A model generated the notes under the pieces. It ran no database searches. It worked only from the letters and a program-made list of their open reading frames with translations, and was not told the origin of the DNA. This document shows positions 1 through 11,278 of a DNA stretch of 64,000 bases, piece after piece (within the stretch, counting starts at the first letter, position 1; each line of letters starts with the position of its first letter). Both the position numbers and the translations under genes were made by a program. This DNA comes from Acanthopleura granulata (Eukaryota > Mollusca > Polyplacophora > Chitonida > Chitonidae): positions 2,918,486-2,982,485 of the forward strand of contig JABBOT010000082.1 of the NCBI GenBank assembly GCA_016165875.1, read 5' to 3'.

Positions 1-430
1 ATTATTTCAACCATTATTCTTTCTTTCCTATTAAATGTTGTATTTGTTGGGAAAATACACAGGCATGGACACACCAAATATAATTTATGCGGCAGAGATA
101 TCTATCGGGAAGCTGTTTGGAAGCGACATCGTTATATTCACGTTGAAAACTCCCTAACATATATTTTTGTTTGGTGAACGAAGAGAGACTCACCCGTTCG
201 AAGAAGTGTGGTTTTACAGAGCGTAATGTGGTTGCTTGTTGTCTATATGACAACCTGTGTATTCAGTTAGTTTGAACACCTATAGTTTAGTCAACAGTTA
301 CGGCAATTTTGACACGGGATGCCCGTAATTATTCCCTCAATATGACCGGTTACATTTTTGTGACTGACGTGACGGACAAAATATTCATCAAACAGAGCAT
401 TTACTGTATTTATTACTTTCCTGGTTACAG

Positions 431-470
431 GCAAGAATACCACACCTATTGTCTATATCATCTATTGTCA
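431..470 (+). other. Possible decayed paralogous stalk exon (copy 1; also near 1695 and 3488)
   Basis: After a pyrimidine-rich TTTCCTGGTTACAG, the sequence AAGAATACCACACC resembles the start of the stalk exon (GAGAACACGACACC). In the expected phase, copy 2 meets a TAG within 14 codons, and no convincing donor follows. It looks like an older, broken duplicate of the stalk exon; coding use is doubtful. Confidence 0.3.
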
Positions 471-471
<1 letters not shown>

Positions 472-519
<48 letters not shown>

Positions 520-530
520 GATATATATAT
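472..530. repeat. TA microsatellite (copy 1 deletion junction)
   Basis: A TA run interrupted once by GTAG. It sits exactly where copy 1 of the 1.79-kb duplication lacks about 540 bp. Confidence 0.9.
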
Positions 531-1129
531 TCTCGTTGAACGTAGACATGTAGCAATTAAAGGATATTTTGCAGGTAAAAGGAATCTGTCACATCATTGT
601 CCTTCGATATAATCCAAAAAATCAATCGTAGCACCTCAGTTTTTATTTCCATTTTACTCTCTGTAAGAAATGCCAAAAAACAATGAAGGCCATGTTTGGA
701 ATCAGCACAAAACTACCTTTCAGGTGATGCGTACTTTCTAGAAATGTGGTCTGTTCTTTTAAGATGTATTTTTTTTGTTACATGGGCCTTGCTTGATTTG
801 ATTTGGAAATAAGAAATGAAGAAATGATCGCCTTTACTATGTGTTCTCGTTTAACATATGTATACCCCTTTTTTCGCTTCAAGCGACAACGGTGTCGTAC
901 ATGAATTACAAGTATAGAGTAAAATTATAGCAGTATATGATAATTTATGACAAAATCTTTGCGACTGTATACGGTCGAAACATTGTGCGATGTCACCGAA
1001 ATACAGTTATTCCTCACTATACTATACTGGGCCTTTTCGCTGTATACGGCGAGAAAATTATGTGAACTGACCAAGAAAATATTCAGTGAAACAGAGCGAT
1101 TATTATTTATGCTGCTTTCTCGTTTCCAG

Positions 1130-1198
1130 CTGAGAACACGACACCAAGTATATCAACAACGGTCGCTGCTGTAACAACAACTACCAGATCGACAGAAA
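1130..1198 (+). CDS. Stalk exon, copy 1 (receptor gene)
   Basis: It follows the acceptor CGTTTCCAG and ends at the donor GAAA|GTAAGCG. The 69 nt are phase 1 on both sides and encode 23 Ser/Thr-rich residues (ENTTPSISTTVA...). It differs from the copy at 2924-2992 by two substitutions, ATA/GTA (Ile/Val) and GCT/GTT (Ala/Val). Confidence 0.7.
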
Positions 1199-2278
1199 GT
1201 AAGCGAATACAGTAATCAAGAATACAGATATCGCGAAACTAAATGCCTAATCTGGCCATTATTTCAACCATTATTCTTTCTTTCCTATTAAATGTTGTAT
1301 TTGTTGGAAAAATGCACAGGCATGGACACACCAAATATAATTTATGCGGCAGAGATATCTATCGGGAAGCTGTTTGGAAGCGACATCGTTAAATTCACAT
1401 CGTTATATATAACTCCCTAACATATATTTTTGTTTGGTGAACGAAGAGAGACTCACCCGTTCGAAGAAGTGTGGTTTTACAGAGCGTAATATGGTTGTGC
1501 GTTATTTATATGACAACCTGTGTATTCAGTTAGTTTGAACACCTATAGCTTAGTGAACAGTTACGGCAATTTTGACACGGGATGTCCGTAATTATTCCCT
1601 CAATATGACTGGTCACATTTTTGTAATTGACGTGACGGACAAAATATTCATCAAACAGAGCATTTACTGTATTTATTACTTTCCTGGTTACAGCCAAGAA
1701 TACCACACCTATTGTCTATATCATCTATTGTTAGTATGTCGACAACGGCAACAGGTGGACCCATAGACTTCATGAATTCATGACAGCATAAATGCAGATG
1801 AAGGGAAAATGCCTGTAAACTCACTTCAGTACAGAAAGCGTTAGTCTGTCTCCATAGTATTTGTTGTGCATGGCGATTATAAACATGTATGCGCACAAAA
1901 CATAAAATGTGCAGGTGGGATAACTACTTAAGAAAGGTGTTAAGAAGTGAAATTATTATATTTTAGTTGATGTTTCTCCAATTTAAGATATATTATCTTT
2001 TGGCAAGAAAACTTTAAGGGTCATGCACCCTCAAAAAAAGTCGTCCGTTAATCTGATCTAACGGATTATGCGTTCCTGATAATTTCGTACTGATTCCAAA
2101 TATGGTCTTCATTATTTTTTGGCATTTATTTTTACAGCGATTAAATCGTAAACAAAGACTGAGGTGCTACGCTGGACTTTATGGCCCATACTGAAGCACA
2201 GTGACGTCACAGATTCATATTTCTGCCGCTAGACATATTTTAACTTTTGTTTCCACATAAAATACAGATACAAGTGCT

Positions 2279-2330
<52 letters not shown>

Positions 2331-5300
2331 TCGTAGAACGTAGACATGTAGCAATTAAAGGATATTTTGCAGGTAAAAGGAATCTGTGACATCATTGTCC
2401 TTCGATGTCCAAAAAGTCCATCGTAGCACCTCAGTTTTTATTTCCACTTTATTCACTGTAAAAAAATATCGAAAAACAATGAATGCTATATTTGGATTCA
2501 GCACAAAGCCTTTCAGGTGATGCGTACTTTCTAGAAATGTGGTCTGTTCTTTTAAGATGTTTATTTCTTTGTTACATGGGCCTTGCTTGATTTGATTTGG
2601 AAAAAAGAAATGAAGAAATGATCGCCTTTCCTATGCGTTCTCGTTGAACATATGTATACCCCTTTTTTCGCTTCAAGCGACAACGGTGTCCTACATGAAT
2701 TACAAGTGTAGAGTAAAATTATAGCAGTATATGATAATTTATGACAAGATCTTTGCGACTGTATACGGTCGAAACATTGTGCGATGTCACCGAAATACAG
2801 TTATTCCTCACTATACTATACTGGGCCTTTTCGCTGTATACGGCGAGAAAATTATGTGAACTGACCAAGAAAATATTCAGTGAAACAGAGCGATTATTAT
2901 TTATGTTGCTTTCTCGTTTCCAGCTGAGAACACGACACCAAGTGTATCAACAACGGTCGCTGTTGTAACAACAACTACCAGATCGACAGAAAGTAAGCGA
3001 ATACAGTAATCAAGAATACAGATATCGCGAAACTAAATGCCTAATCTGGCCATTATTTCAACCATTATTCTTTCTTTCCTATTAAATGTTGTATTTGTTG
3101 GAAAAATAGACAGGCATGGACACACCAAATATAATTTATGCGGCAGAGATATCTATCGGGAAGCTGTTTGGAAGCGACATCGTTAAATTCACATCGTTAT
3201 ATATAACTCCCTAACATATATTTTTGTTTGGTGAACGAAGAGAGACTCACCCGTTCGAAGAAGTGTGGTTTTACAGAGCGTAATATGGTTGTGCGTTATC
3301 TATGTGACAACCTGTGTATTCAGTTAGTTTGAACACCTATAGCTTAGTGAACAGTTACGGCAATTTTGACACGGGATGCCCGTAATTATTCCCTCAATAT
3401 GACTGGTCACATTTTTGTAATTGACGTGACGGACAAAATATTCATCAAACAGAGCATTTACTGTATTTATTACTTTCCTGGTTACAGCCAAGAATACCAC
3501 ACCTATTGTCTATATCGTCTATTGTCAGTATGTCGGCGACGGCAACAGGTGGACCCATAGACTTCATGAATTCATGACAGCATAAATGCAGATGAAGGGA
3601 AAATGCCTGTAAACTCACTTCAGTAGAGAAAGCGTTAGTCTGTTTTCATAGTATTTATTGTGCATGGCGATTATAAACATGTATGCGCACAAAACATAAA
3701 ATGTGCAGGTGGGATAACTATTTAAGAAAGGTGTTATGAAGTGAAATTATTATATTTTAGTTGATATTTCTCCAATTTAAGATATTATACAAGATATTAT
3801 CTTTTGGCAAGAAAACTTTAAGGGTCATGCACCCTCAAAAAAAGTCGTCCGTTAATCTGATCTAACGGATTATCCGTTCCTGGTAACGAATTTCAATTTC
3901 AATTTAATTTTAATCCGTTAAATCCACAGATTTTTTCAAGGTGGCTTATCTCTGATTTCACACATATATTGTGTCGAGAGCTTTTACAAAGGCTTTGCCA
4001 CTGACTGAGCGACCGAGACCGATGTCACGGCTCACACGATGAGGACACCACAGGCTAGGACCGGGGAACTAACAACGCAAAGCAAAAAACACTTGCTTTA
4101 AATCGACTGCTAGATAGTAACTTTAGATTCGATTTGCAACGGTTTGACTCCGTAGGCATACAGAAAGAAAATAAGACGTGAGACTATATTGCTTGCCTGT
4201 TTTGCGAATGCACTTGCCTATTCAAGGCAGATGGACCAACCAGCCTAGAATTTTCTCGGAATTGTGATACACAGGTATATTGCCAGCCTAATGTTTGCAC
4301 GTACTTATTTTATTTTTTTGATAACTACTTAACACTCGTGTTTTTCATAATCATATCATTTCATGTGTGTCAAAGGCGTTTATTTGAAATCTTCAGTTCG
4401 TTACAGATTTTGACGTATGGCATTTTGAAACAATTTCGCGCGGAGCTAGAAAAATACGCAGAGAAATCCATGTGAAACCATGTCACAGGGTTGCACTGAG
4501 GGAAGAGTTTGAGTCACATGACTCAAAGCCTGAGAGTACAATTGAGCTAATTCAGTCCAAACCTGTGAGGCACCTAACCATATCAGGGGAGTCATGAAAG
4601 GCTATATTGTTGTCAGGTTATATTGTTGACTCACTGGTATAGTCGGAAAACTCACAAAAGTCACTCGACCAGAGCACCTAGTCCAAGTACTCACTGTACT
4701 AGTCGAAAGACTCGCATGCATGGTCAAAAAACTCATTTACTTGGACCAAGGACTCATTACATTGATCAGTGGACTCTCTCCTCTAATTGGAGCTCATTCG
4801 TGTACACGACTCACAAGGACGATTACGAGAACTCTTGCGATGAGCCACTTGTCTCAGAAAATCAGAAAAGTGACCCATTAATTGTTCTCAGTGTTGAATA
4901 CTCGATCACTCCATGTATAAGAGCAACGTTTTGCGGGCAGTAAGAAATCACCGCAATTGTCATGAAAATTTGAAACTTGATAATATTCCTTTTTTATCAT
5001 TTTTTAAATGTTTGGTTTACATTTCATTGTTCATAAATTGTTTTCAGGTACAAATTCCGCAGCAGTTATTACAGGCTTGGCTGTTGGTTTAGGACTGACG
5101 ATGTTACTGGCTATTGTCCTCTTGGTTGTTGTTGTGCGGTAAATATGAATTCGCTTTACCTGGGCTGTATGTCACAAGGCTCCCAAACTGTGCAATCATA
5201 TTGCTGTTAAAATAATCCCTGCATGTAGTTAGTGTATACCTTTGGATGTGATCTGTCATTTGTTGTGTTCCTCTAGTGCCGTTGGTCATTATACTGAAGT

Positions 5301-7375
5301 CAAATGCAAAGAGTTCAGTACCTTCAAATGAGACCGCGTTAAGTTCATTGTACTTAAATTGTCGACTAAAATTGGGCCATTTGTTATAAAGAAACAAACG
5401 TGCAAATTGGCCATAGTTTGCCACATGACGCAAGACTTTTATGTTTCCTTGCTCTCAATGCTCTCCTGTAAGTGAATGGCCCAAGTTCAAAGATGAAGTG
5501 CGGGGAAATATTACCGAGCTAGCATTTCTCTGATCAACGGACCAACACATGGACCGACAGACCGACAGACCGACAGACCGACCGAATAACGGGCCTACCA
5601 ACCGACGGACGGTTGGACGGACGGACGGACGGATCAATACCACGACAGATCGAGCGATTGACCGACAGATTAAAAATCGAAGAGAACCAAAAATATCAAA
5701 CAACAGTCCAACCGATCGGCAGTTCGATGGACTGACCGACTGAGCCACAGAAAAAAACGACTTCTTGTGGCTCTAAAAACAAATGGCGCCATTAGGGGGA
5801 AACATTGATTGTGAGCTGAGTGACCAAAAAGATGCATGTGCTGAGAGGCAAACTAGACGAAACATTTCCAAACTGAGAGAGAAAAATAATTATTTTTTAT
5901 AAAATTTCAAACCAAAATAACAAATGTGGAAAACTATACACAATGTAATAAAAATCATTACTACAACGCAGATCAAACTTTTCCTCCTTCGTAGAACGAC
6001 GTAGCATTTATTAATTTTGTAATATATTGCCCGTTTCTTTCTCTTTTCTTGAATTTACAACGATTCAGAAGTAGTACCTGTGTACCCTGGTTAGAAATTT
6101 AAACTTGAGTTTTTTTTCTTTAGGAGCAGACGCAAAAGAAGGAGAGGCGATAACACAGGTAATAGATTAAAAAGATCGCCTATGGAACCAGAAATTACAA
6201 AAAACATTGCGTACAGTGACGTTAATATGCGGGGTTTGAAAGGCAGGGACAACATGGCTGGTCCAACTGTTATCGGCACGAGAGCCTACGAAGAACTGGA
6301 TTTGGAAACTCATTCCCATTTAAGTAATCATGTCTACGGTGGCTTCAGCGTAGTCGCGGTACACAACGAAGGGGACCTGGACGAAACGAAACAGACCAAC
6401 AATCTGAACTCGTGTGACACCATGCCATACAAAAAATCAAAAGAAGAAATCGCCACTCACGATCTGTGTGATCTGAAAACCACCAATGAGAATGAGAGCC
6501 GTATTCAGCCCGCGCTGACCGGAAAGGAAAATGCCAAGGCCTTTCAGCAAAAGGTAGATTCACCAAAACAGCACGATTACCAGATTCTGTATGATCGGAA
6601 ACACACCAATGAGGGAGGAGGCAGTATTCAGCCCGGGATGTCCGGAAGCAAATATGCTAAAGTCTTTCAACATAAAATGGATTCAGCAGAACAACAAGAG
6701 TACCAATGTCTAAAACCCAGCAATGAGAATGGAAGCAGTATTCCGCTCAATATGACTGGAAGCGAAAATTCTAAAGTGTCTGAGCAAAAAGTGGATTCAG
6801 CAGAACAGCGCGAATACCACATTCTCTGTGATATGAAAGCAACCAGTGAGGATGAAAATACTGTTCAGCCCGATCTGGCCGGAAGCGAAAGTCTCAAAGT
6901 GTACGAGCAAGCAAGGGATTCAGCAGAACAGCACGAATACCACATTCTTTGTGATCTAAAAACAGCAAATGAGAACAACAGCAGTATTCAGCCCAATCTT
7001 ACCGAAAGCAAAAGCCCCAAAATGTCTGAGCAAAGAGTGGATTCAGCAGAACAGCACGAATACCACATTCTTTGTGATGTGAAAGCAACCAATGAGGATG
7101 AAAACAGTATTCTGACCGGAAGCGAAAATATCAAAATGTGTGAGCGAGGATTGAATTCAACAGAAAAGCACGACTATCACATTTTGTTTGACTTGAAAGC
7201 CACCAATGAAAATGAAAGCAGTATTCAGTCCGAAAATCCCCAGTCCTTTCAGCAAAAAGTGGATTCAGCAGTTACACACAACACTGATAATCATCCACAA
7301 CCAGGTGTCGCTCATGAAAATCGACTTAGGCGAGAGGACTGCCAATATGACGAACTCAAACTGCCGAAAGTGTAA
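1130..7375 (+). CDS. Type I membrane protein with YxxL-repeat cytoplasmic tail (3' part of gene, 5' exons outside window)
   Basis: Four exons are joined by consensus splice sites with matching phases: 1130-1198, 2924-2992, 5048-5138 and 6124-7375 (stop TAA 7373-7375). The two 69-nt exons encode the same Ser/Thr-rich stalk (NTTPSISTTVA) and are phase 1 on both sides, so one or both can be used without breaking frame. Exon three encodes a membrane span of about 25 hydrophobic residues ending VVVVR. The last exon starts with a basic stop-transfer run (RSRRKRRRG) and continues into a tail of about 416 residues. From about residue 92 after the Met at 6182, the tail holds roughly seven 38-41 residue repeats, six with an acidic-Tyr-x-x-Leu motif, and it ends in a YDEL motif. 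Such motifs can be tyrosine-kinase/SH2 sites or AP-2 sorting signals in known receptors; which applies here is inference. The ectodomain lies left of the window, so the family is unknown. A possible AATAAA lies at 8441, about 1.07 kb past the stop. Confidence 0.8.
2282..2328. repeat. TA microsatellite (duplication copy 2)
   Basis: Uninterrupted TA run at the right edge of the segment missing from copy 1. Confidence 0.9.
2924..2992 (+). CDS. Stalk exon, copy 2 (receptor gene)
   Basis: This is the exact positional counterpart of 1130-1198, offset by 1794 bp, with acceptor and donor preserved. Its last base plus the next exon's GT makes a Ser codon, so it reads straight into the transmembrane exon. 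Confidence 0.7.
3886..5047. other. Intron sequence between duplication and transmembrane exon
   Basis: It holds AT-rich unique sequence and a degenerate series of ACTCA/GTCGAA-like words at about 4625-4800. The open frame across 4623-4943 has low-complexity composition and no splice support, so I call no exon here. Confidence 0.5.
5048..5138 (+). CDS. Transmembrane exon (receptor gene)
   Basis: Acceptor TTGTTTTCAG, donor GCG|GTAAAT. The frame starts TNSAAVITGLAVG and continues as an unbroken hydrophobic helix, closing with CG of an Arg codon completed by the next exon. The following residues are strongly basic, which orients the downstream region to the cytoplasm. Confidence 0.85.
5541..5665. 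repeat. Tetranucleotide GACC/GACA/GACG repeat in intron
   Basis: Runs of GACCGACA and GGACGGAC with interruptions, inside the intron 5139-6123. Open frames on both strands here are products of the repeat. Confidence 0.85.
6124..7375 (+). CDS. Terminal exon: repeat-rich cytoplasmic tail with YxxL motifs
   Basis: The acceptor TTTTTTTCTTTAG precedes G, which completes the Arg codon from the transmembrane exon; the frame then runs 416 codons to TAA. The Met at 6182 is internal. Counting from that Met, motif tyrosines are Y36 (YEEL), Y133 (YQIL), Y174 (YQCL), Y212, Y253, Y294 and Y332 (all YHIL) and Y389 (YDEL). Spacings inside the array are 41, 38, 41, 41 and 38 residues. Each unit carries Asn/Glu/Ser-rich linkers and a conserved DSAEQHEY block. 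A first degenerate unit (HDLCDLK) lacks the tyrosine. The tail is hydrophilic with no folded domain I recognise. Confidence 0.85.
6455..7270 (+). repeat. In-frame coding tandem repeats (114-123 bp) in the tail exon
   Basis: About seven units are recognisable by the recurring coding blocks for CDLKATNEN, SSIQP, TGSE and VDSAEQHEY. Units differ by whole-codon indels (38 or 41 residues), so frame is kept. The YHIL cores are the best conserved part, which points to selection on the motif rather than neutral satellite growth. Confidence 0.85.
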
Positions 7376-7629
7376 AGGAGAGTAAACCCGTTTTAGTGTC
7401 CTCTGGTATATTTTAGTCACAGCCAGTTTTACTTCTACATGTTGATGTAAGCGTTCAATAGTGAACTGGACACCTGGAGAGACAATTTGTGAACTTCATA
7501 TAGAATTTGCAACGTATTTATGCTAGTGGATTCGCCATTGATTACTCTTGACGATAGACTACGGTGTCGATCCAGTGAGGATCTGGTTGCCTATCGTTTA
7601 TAGAGCACAATTCACTATGCCCTCTTCAG

Positions 7630-7708
7630 TTTTTCTCCTTCAATTCTTTGTTCTGCTGAATTCTTTTTCTCCTTCAGTTCTTTGTTCTGCTGAATTCTTT
7701 TTCTCCTA
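7630..7708. repeat. Short tandem duplication (about 34 bp x 2)
   Basis: The block containing TTCTTTGTTCTGCTGAATTC occurs twice back to back with one or two differences. Confidence 0.75.
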
Positions 7709-9208
7709 TCCCATTCACGTGGTAGAAACTTGTTGTTGTCAATAATCCAATAGGAATCTCGTAAAACTCCTTCCCGCATTTAACAAAGGGATCGGAAGCC
7801 GTGTGCTCCTTTGTTCTTTCTTGGTTTTTAACAAAGGAAATTTATGGGAAATTATATTTTTTACACTGGAAATTATTTTTTCACATGGAAAATGTAAATA
7901 ATTTTCACCGCGGTGCAAATACTTTTTCAAGTGAAAAAACGATTTCTTCTGCAAAAATACAATATCCTCTTTAAAAAATGATTTCCTATGTAAAAAAAAT
8001 GATTGTCTCGTAATATTGATTTCCTCTGTGAAAAACTTAGCTACTATCCTGAAAAAGAATTTTCTTCACTGAAAAGTAATTTTCTTTGTAAAGCGATTAA
8101 CTAACTTTACTGATAAACAGCTTGATAAGCCGCCTAGCTAGCAAGTATATGTGGAAATTGCCAAAAAATTCAAATGAAATTGCATGGCACTAATAGTTTT
8201 AATGTTGATTTGTGTCAGTTACATACATTACTACATATACAATAGTAGTAGAAAGTTTGCTTTTATTCACAATTTTAGATGTCTACATTGGAAGAAAACA
8301 GGTTATAGCGTTGAAGAAGATTGAAAAATCCCAATGAAAATATGGGAGTAGCTATTTCTTCTGCTATTAATTGTGTCTCTTCAGTTATGGTAAATCCAAT
8401 GACAGTGCTTTGTACAGGACAGTCTCAAAAGTGGAATCCAAATAAAATTCGTGCGCATTAATTTAGAATTTTTTATTAAAAATCCTTATGGTTAAATAAC
8501 TATAAGATTCACGAACCGTTCAGGATATAGAAGTTAGCATTGTTAGTCCCGCTTTGTTTGATACTCCGCGCAAAAGGCTATAGCTTAGGTATTTTAACTG
8601 ATTTATTTGATTGTTATTTCCTCAACAATATATCCAACAATCTTAGGTGGTGGAGCTTATATGTTAGTTACTATTCATAAACGCTTCCTTGTAAACGCAA
8701 TGAAAATACATGAATTAAAAAGACGTGGTTATTAGAAAGATGTGACATGCTTACATGGAGAAATAATGAAGTGGATATTTTCAATAAACTTCAATAAACA
8801 CACCATTACTATCATAGACGCATCTCTTTGATTGGTAAGCATGGTAACGGTTAGTCATATGAGTGGAGGCAACTGTGACACTTTGCTACACTGATACATA
8901 GCGAGGCATCTACATACAGAGTTGCGCCGGGTCTATTAGCTCGATATTAAGACTATAGCACAGACATTAAAACCGGAGCAGCGACGGGACAGTGTGATAG
9001 TTGGGGTATGATCACACGTTACCGGCCTCTTGTCAGTTTACCTCAATTAGGGCTTTAGTTCTAACTGCTTATGTGAGTGTTTAAGGTAAAAAATTACAGT
9101 GATGCTAAATGCAATGTATTAGACATCACTGGTCCAGAATTTCTCAAAGTGCTGTGCTGTCATCACATTGAGCACGTGTATACACACTAACATGAAAACA
9201 ATGCAAAG

Positions 9209-9325
9209 GGACCAGGCCCCAGTTTCATGAAGCACACTTAATTAATTATTCGCTTAACTTCCATAGTAAGTGCACTTAGCTAAGGACCACTTAGCACTAA
9301 GTATGTTTCATGAAAGCGAGCCCAG
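9209..9325. mobile_element. Short MITE-like hairpin, TTTCATGAA ends
   Basis: The left end GGCCCCAGTTTCATGAAGCA and the inverse of the right end GGGCTCGCTTTCATGAAACA form imperfect terminal inverted repeats about 117 bp apart. The centre is AT-rich with TTAGC/GCTAA words. No transposase. Confidence 0.5.
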
Positions 9326-9334
9326 GGTTCTGAC

Positions 9335-9930
9335 TCTTAGGCTGTGTGGTAGAGAAATAGTTGTGAAGACCGTTTAATCCGCGAGGAAAAGTCATCTCTA
9401 GGACCCAAGGTTCGCCGATTCAGTCCCGACCTTGGGCGAGGTGTATTTATGTGTTGGCCGGATCTCACCGTCTTTGACATCAAGCGGTCGTTAATACTCA
9501 TGTGGCCGTTTGAGCAAGCTACCGTTTGTTGACGACGGTGATTTATTTGATTTGATTTACTGTTTTGGTGTTTTACGCCGTACTCAAGAATATCTTTTTT
9601 ATACGACGGCGGCCCGCATTATGGCGGGAGGAAACCGGGCAGAGCCCGGGGGAAACCCACGACCATCCTCAGGTTGCTGGCAGACCTTCCCACGTACGGC
9701 TGGGGAGGAAGCCAGCATAAACTGGACAGCAACCGCATTGCTGGGAGGCTTCTGGATCATTACACTGCGCTAGCGCGCTAACCGACTGAGCCACGGAGGC
9801 CCCCGACGACGGTAAAGACCACTCACCCCAGCAGCTGTATGTTGCGCATATGTATGTACGTGAGAGAGTTTGTATGCGTGGTGCCAAAGGTCAGAGGTTT
9901 TATCCGAGCACTCTGGTGTCTACCACCGTG
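9335..9930 (+). mobile_element. SINE-D, interrupted by a SINE-A copy
   Basis: The head contains GTGTGGTAGAGAAATAG (A-box-like) and GGTTCGCCGATTCAGTCCC (B-box-like). The body resumes after the SINE-A at 9540-9804 with GACGACGGTAAAGACC. Assignment as a SINE rests on the tRNA-like head only; I see no second copy in the window. Confidence 0.45.
9540..9804 (-). mobile_element. SINE-A, nearly full length, with target-site duplication
   Basis: Read on the minus strand it has the head GGCCTCCGTGGCTCAGTCGG (pol III A box), a B-box region, and the 3' body with GTACGGCGTAAAACACC. The flanks repeat GACGACGGT (9531-9539 and 9805-9813), a 9-bp target duplication inside SINE-D. Confidence 0.85.
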
Positions 9931-10380
9931 AAAAGTTTACGAGTGACATTCAGATACACAGTTCGCATGTGGTCCATGTGAATCCATGTGGGCTTGGTGT
10001 CGAGCTGCCGTCATATGGAAGACAGCTACTAACATTATGAAGATCAGCTTATTTTGACTTTCCGTACAAAGATGGCTAACAGGCAAAAGACTGATAAAAG
10101 ACAAAACAAGATCGTTCATGCAACTTTAACTTTAATAGGGTTTACTAAGTCTTTGTGTGAGATATTATAAGCAACAAAACAAAAAAAATCCCACTGTGTG
10201 CAAATGTACACCTGCACAGTGCATGTGTATCAGCGGTACACATCTTGTGTATCACTGATACACACACCATTATGGATGTATTACACAAGTTATTGAAATT
10301 GTTTGTTGCTGTTACCAATACAAGGAATATCACAGCGCTTTTTTTTTAAAATAAAATACCAGCAGTGATTATTTTTGTTT

Positions 10381-10566
10381 GCTGATCTGATTGGTGCTTT
10401 ACGCCTTCCTCAAGCACAGTGTATATATCACTTATATGATTAACATGAATTGATTAGATTAGATTAAAACCCCGTAGATCCCGCAGGAAACCCACGACCA
10501 CCCGCAAGTTGGTGGCAGACCTTTCTATGCACGGCCGGACTTAAACTAACAGGATCACTGGGTCAA
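10381..10566 (-). mobile_element. SINE-A, degenerate
   Basis: Recognised by TGATTGGTGCTTTACGCC at the tail side and GGAAACCCACGACCACCCGC in the body; the head is lost. Confidence 0.6.
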
Positions 10567-10927
10567 GAAAACGGCTTTTGTAGGTTGGCAATTAAAATTA
10601 TTCCGAAAAACAAACCGGGTTTTGTAGAATATGTGGTCAAACTTCCCCTTCCGGCATGTTCAGTCCGATATCATTTGTCGCCATTGACATGTACGTCTAA
10701 ATTTGATGACTTGTTTTACATTTGGACTTTTCAGACTTTACAAACTGCAACAAAAAAAAACCTGATTATGCAGGGGCTCAACTACAGAACATGTATCATG
10801 TTTGTACTCTCGTCGCAAAAATCGGGATGCAGTACACTTAAAATTTGGTCACTGTGGTACTCCACGATGTTTCCGTGGAAAAAGCAATTAATTTTTTGAT
10901 ACGTGGTTGAATGCCGTACCGAGGAAT

Positions 10928-11278
10928 ATGTATGTATATATGCTTGGGTTTAACGTCGTACTCAGCAATTTTTCAGTCATATTACTTACATTCCTTAGAA
11001 TATATATATAATATGTCTTCTTGTGGCAGGGCGAGTCCATGCCGCCAAAGTGCTGTCGCCACTGGAGCATCAAGCCGAAGACACTAGACATGACACCCCA
11101 CCCAGTCACATGTACTGACAGCGGGCCCACCAATACTGTTTCCCTGCTCTAACCTCTCAGTGCTGAGCAGTAACAACTACCGTTTTTAAACCCTGAGGTA
11201 TGACCCGGACCAAGGATGAATCTCGGATCTCCCGACCTCGAGTCGGACGCTGTAACCGCTAAATCACCCAGGCGGTCT
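10928..11278 (-). mobile_element. SINE-B, nearly full length
   Basis: On the minus strand the head contains CGACTCGAGGTCGGGAGATC and the body GTGGCGACAGCACTTTGGCG; the tail GACGTTAAACCCAAGCATAT is intact. It is one of the longest copies of this family here. Confidence 0.8.

Larger units (their letters stand above)
1..3885 (+). repeat. 1.79-kb tandem segmental duplication carrying the stalk exon
   Basis: Three copies start with ATTATTTCAACCATTATTC at 1, 1258 and 3052. Copy 2 is full length (1794 bp). Copy 1 lacks about 540 bp matching roughly 1735-2283 of copy 2. Copy 3 breaks off near 3885, before the position where a third stalk exon would lie. Identity is very high by eye, so the duplication is recent. 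More copies may lie left of the window. Confidence 0.9.

Noticed and set aside
4623..4943. 106-codon plus-strand frame before the transmembrane exon
   Set aside because: Starts from a non-ATG codon, has low-complexity composition from CTCA-like words, and lacks splice signals that keep phase with the transmembrane exon.
5455..5748. Arg/Ser-rich frame on the minus strand and Asp/Arg-rich frame on the plus strand
   Set aside because: Artefacts of the GACC/GACG tetranucleotide repeat.
6182..7375. Calling the terminal exon a stand-alone 397-residue cytosolic protein
   Set aside because: The frame is open upstream of the Met through a basic run to a good acceptor and joins the transmembrane exon in phase.
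6182..7375. Labelling the YxxL array as ITIMs or ITAMs
   Set aside because: Position -2 is His, Gln or Arg rather than Ile/Val/Leu/Ser, and the 38-41 residue spacing is far from the 6-8 residues of an ITAM.
10585..10899. 104-codon plus-strand frame
   Set aside because: Lies between two SINEs, has no domain and no coding-like composition.
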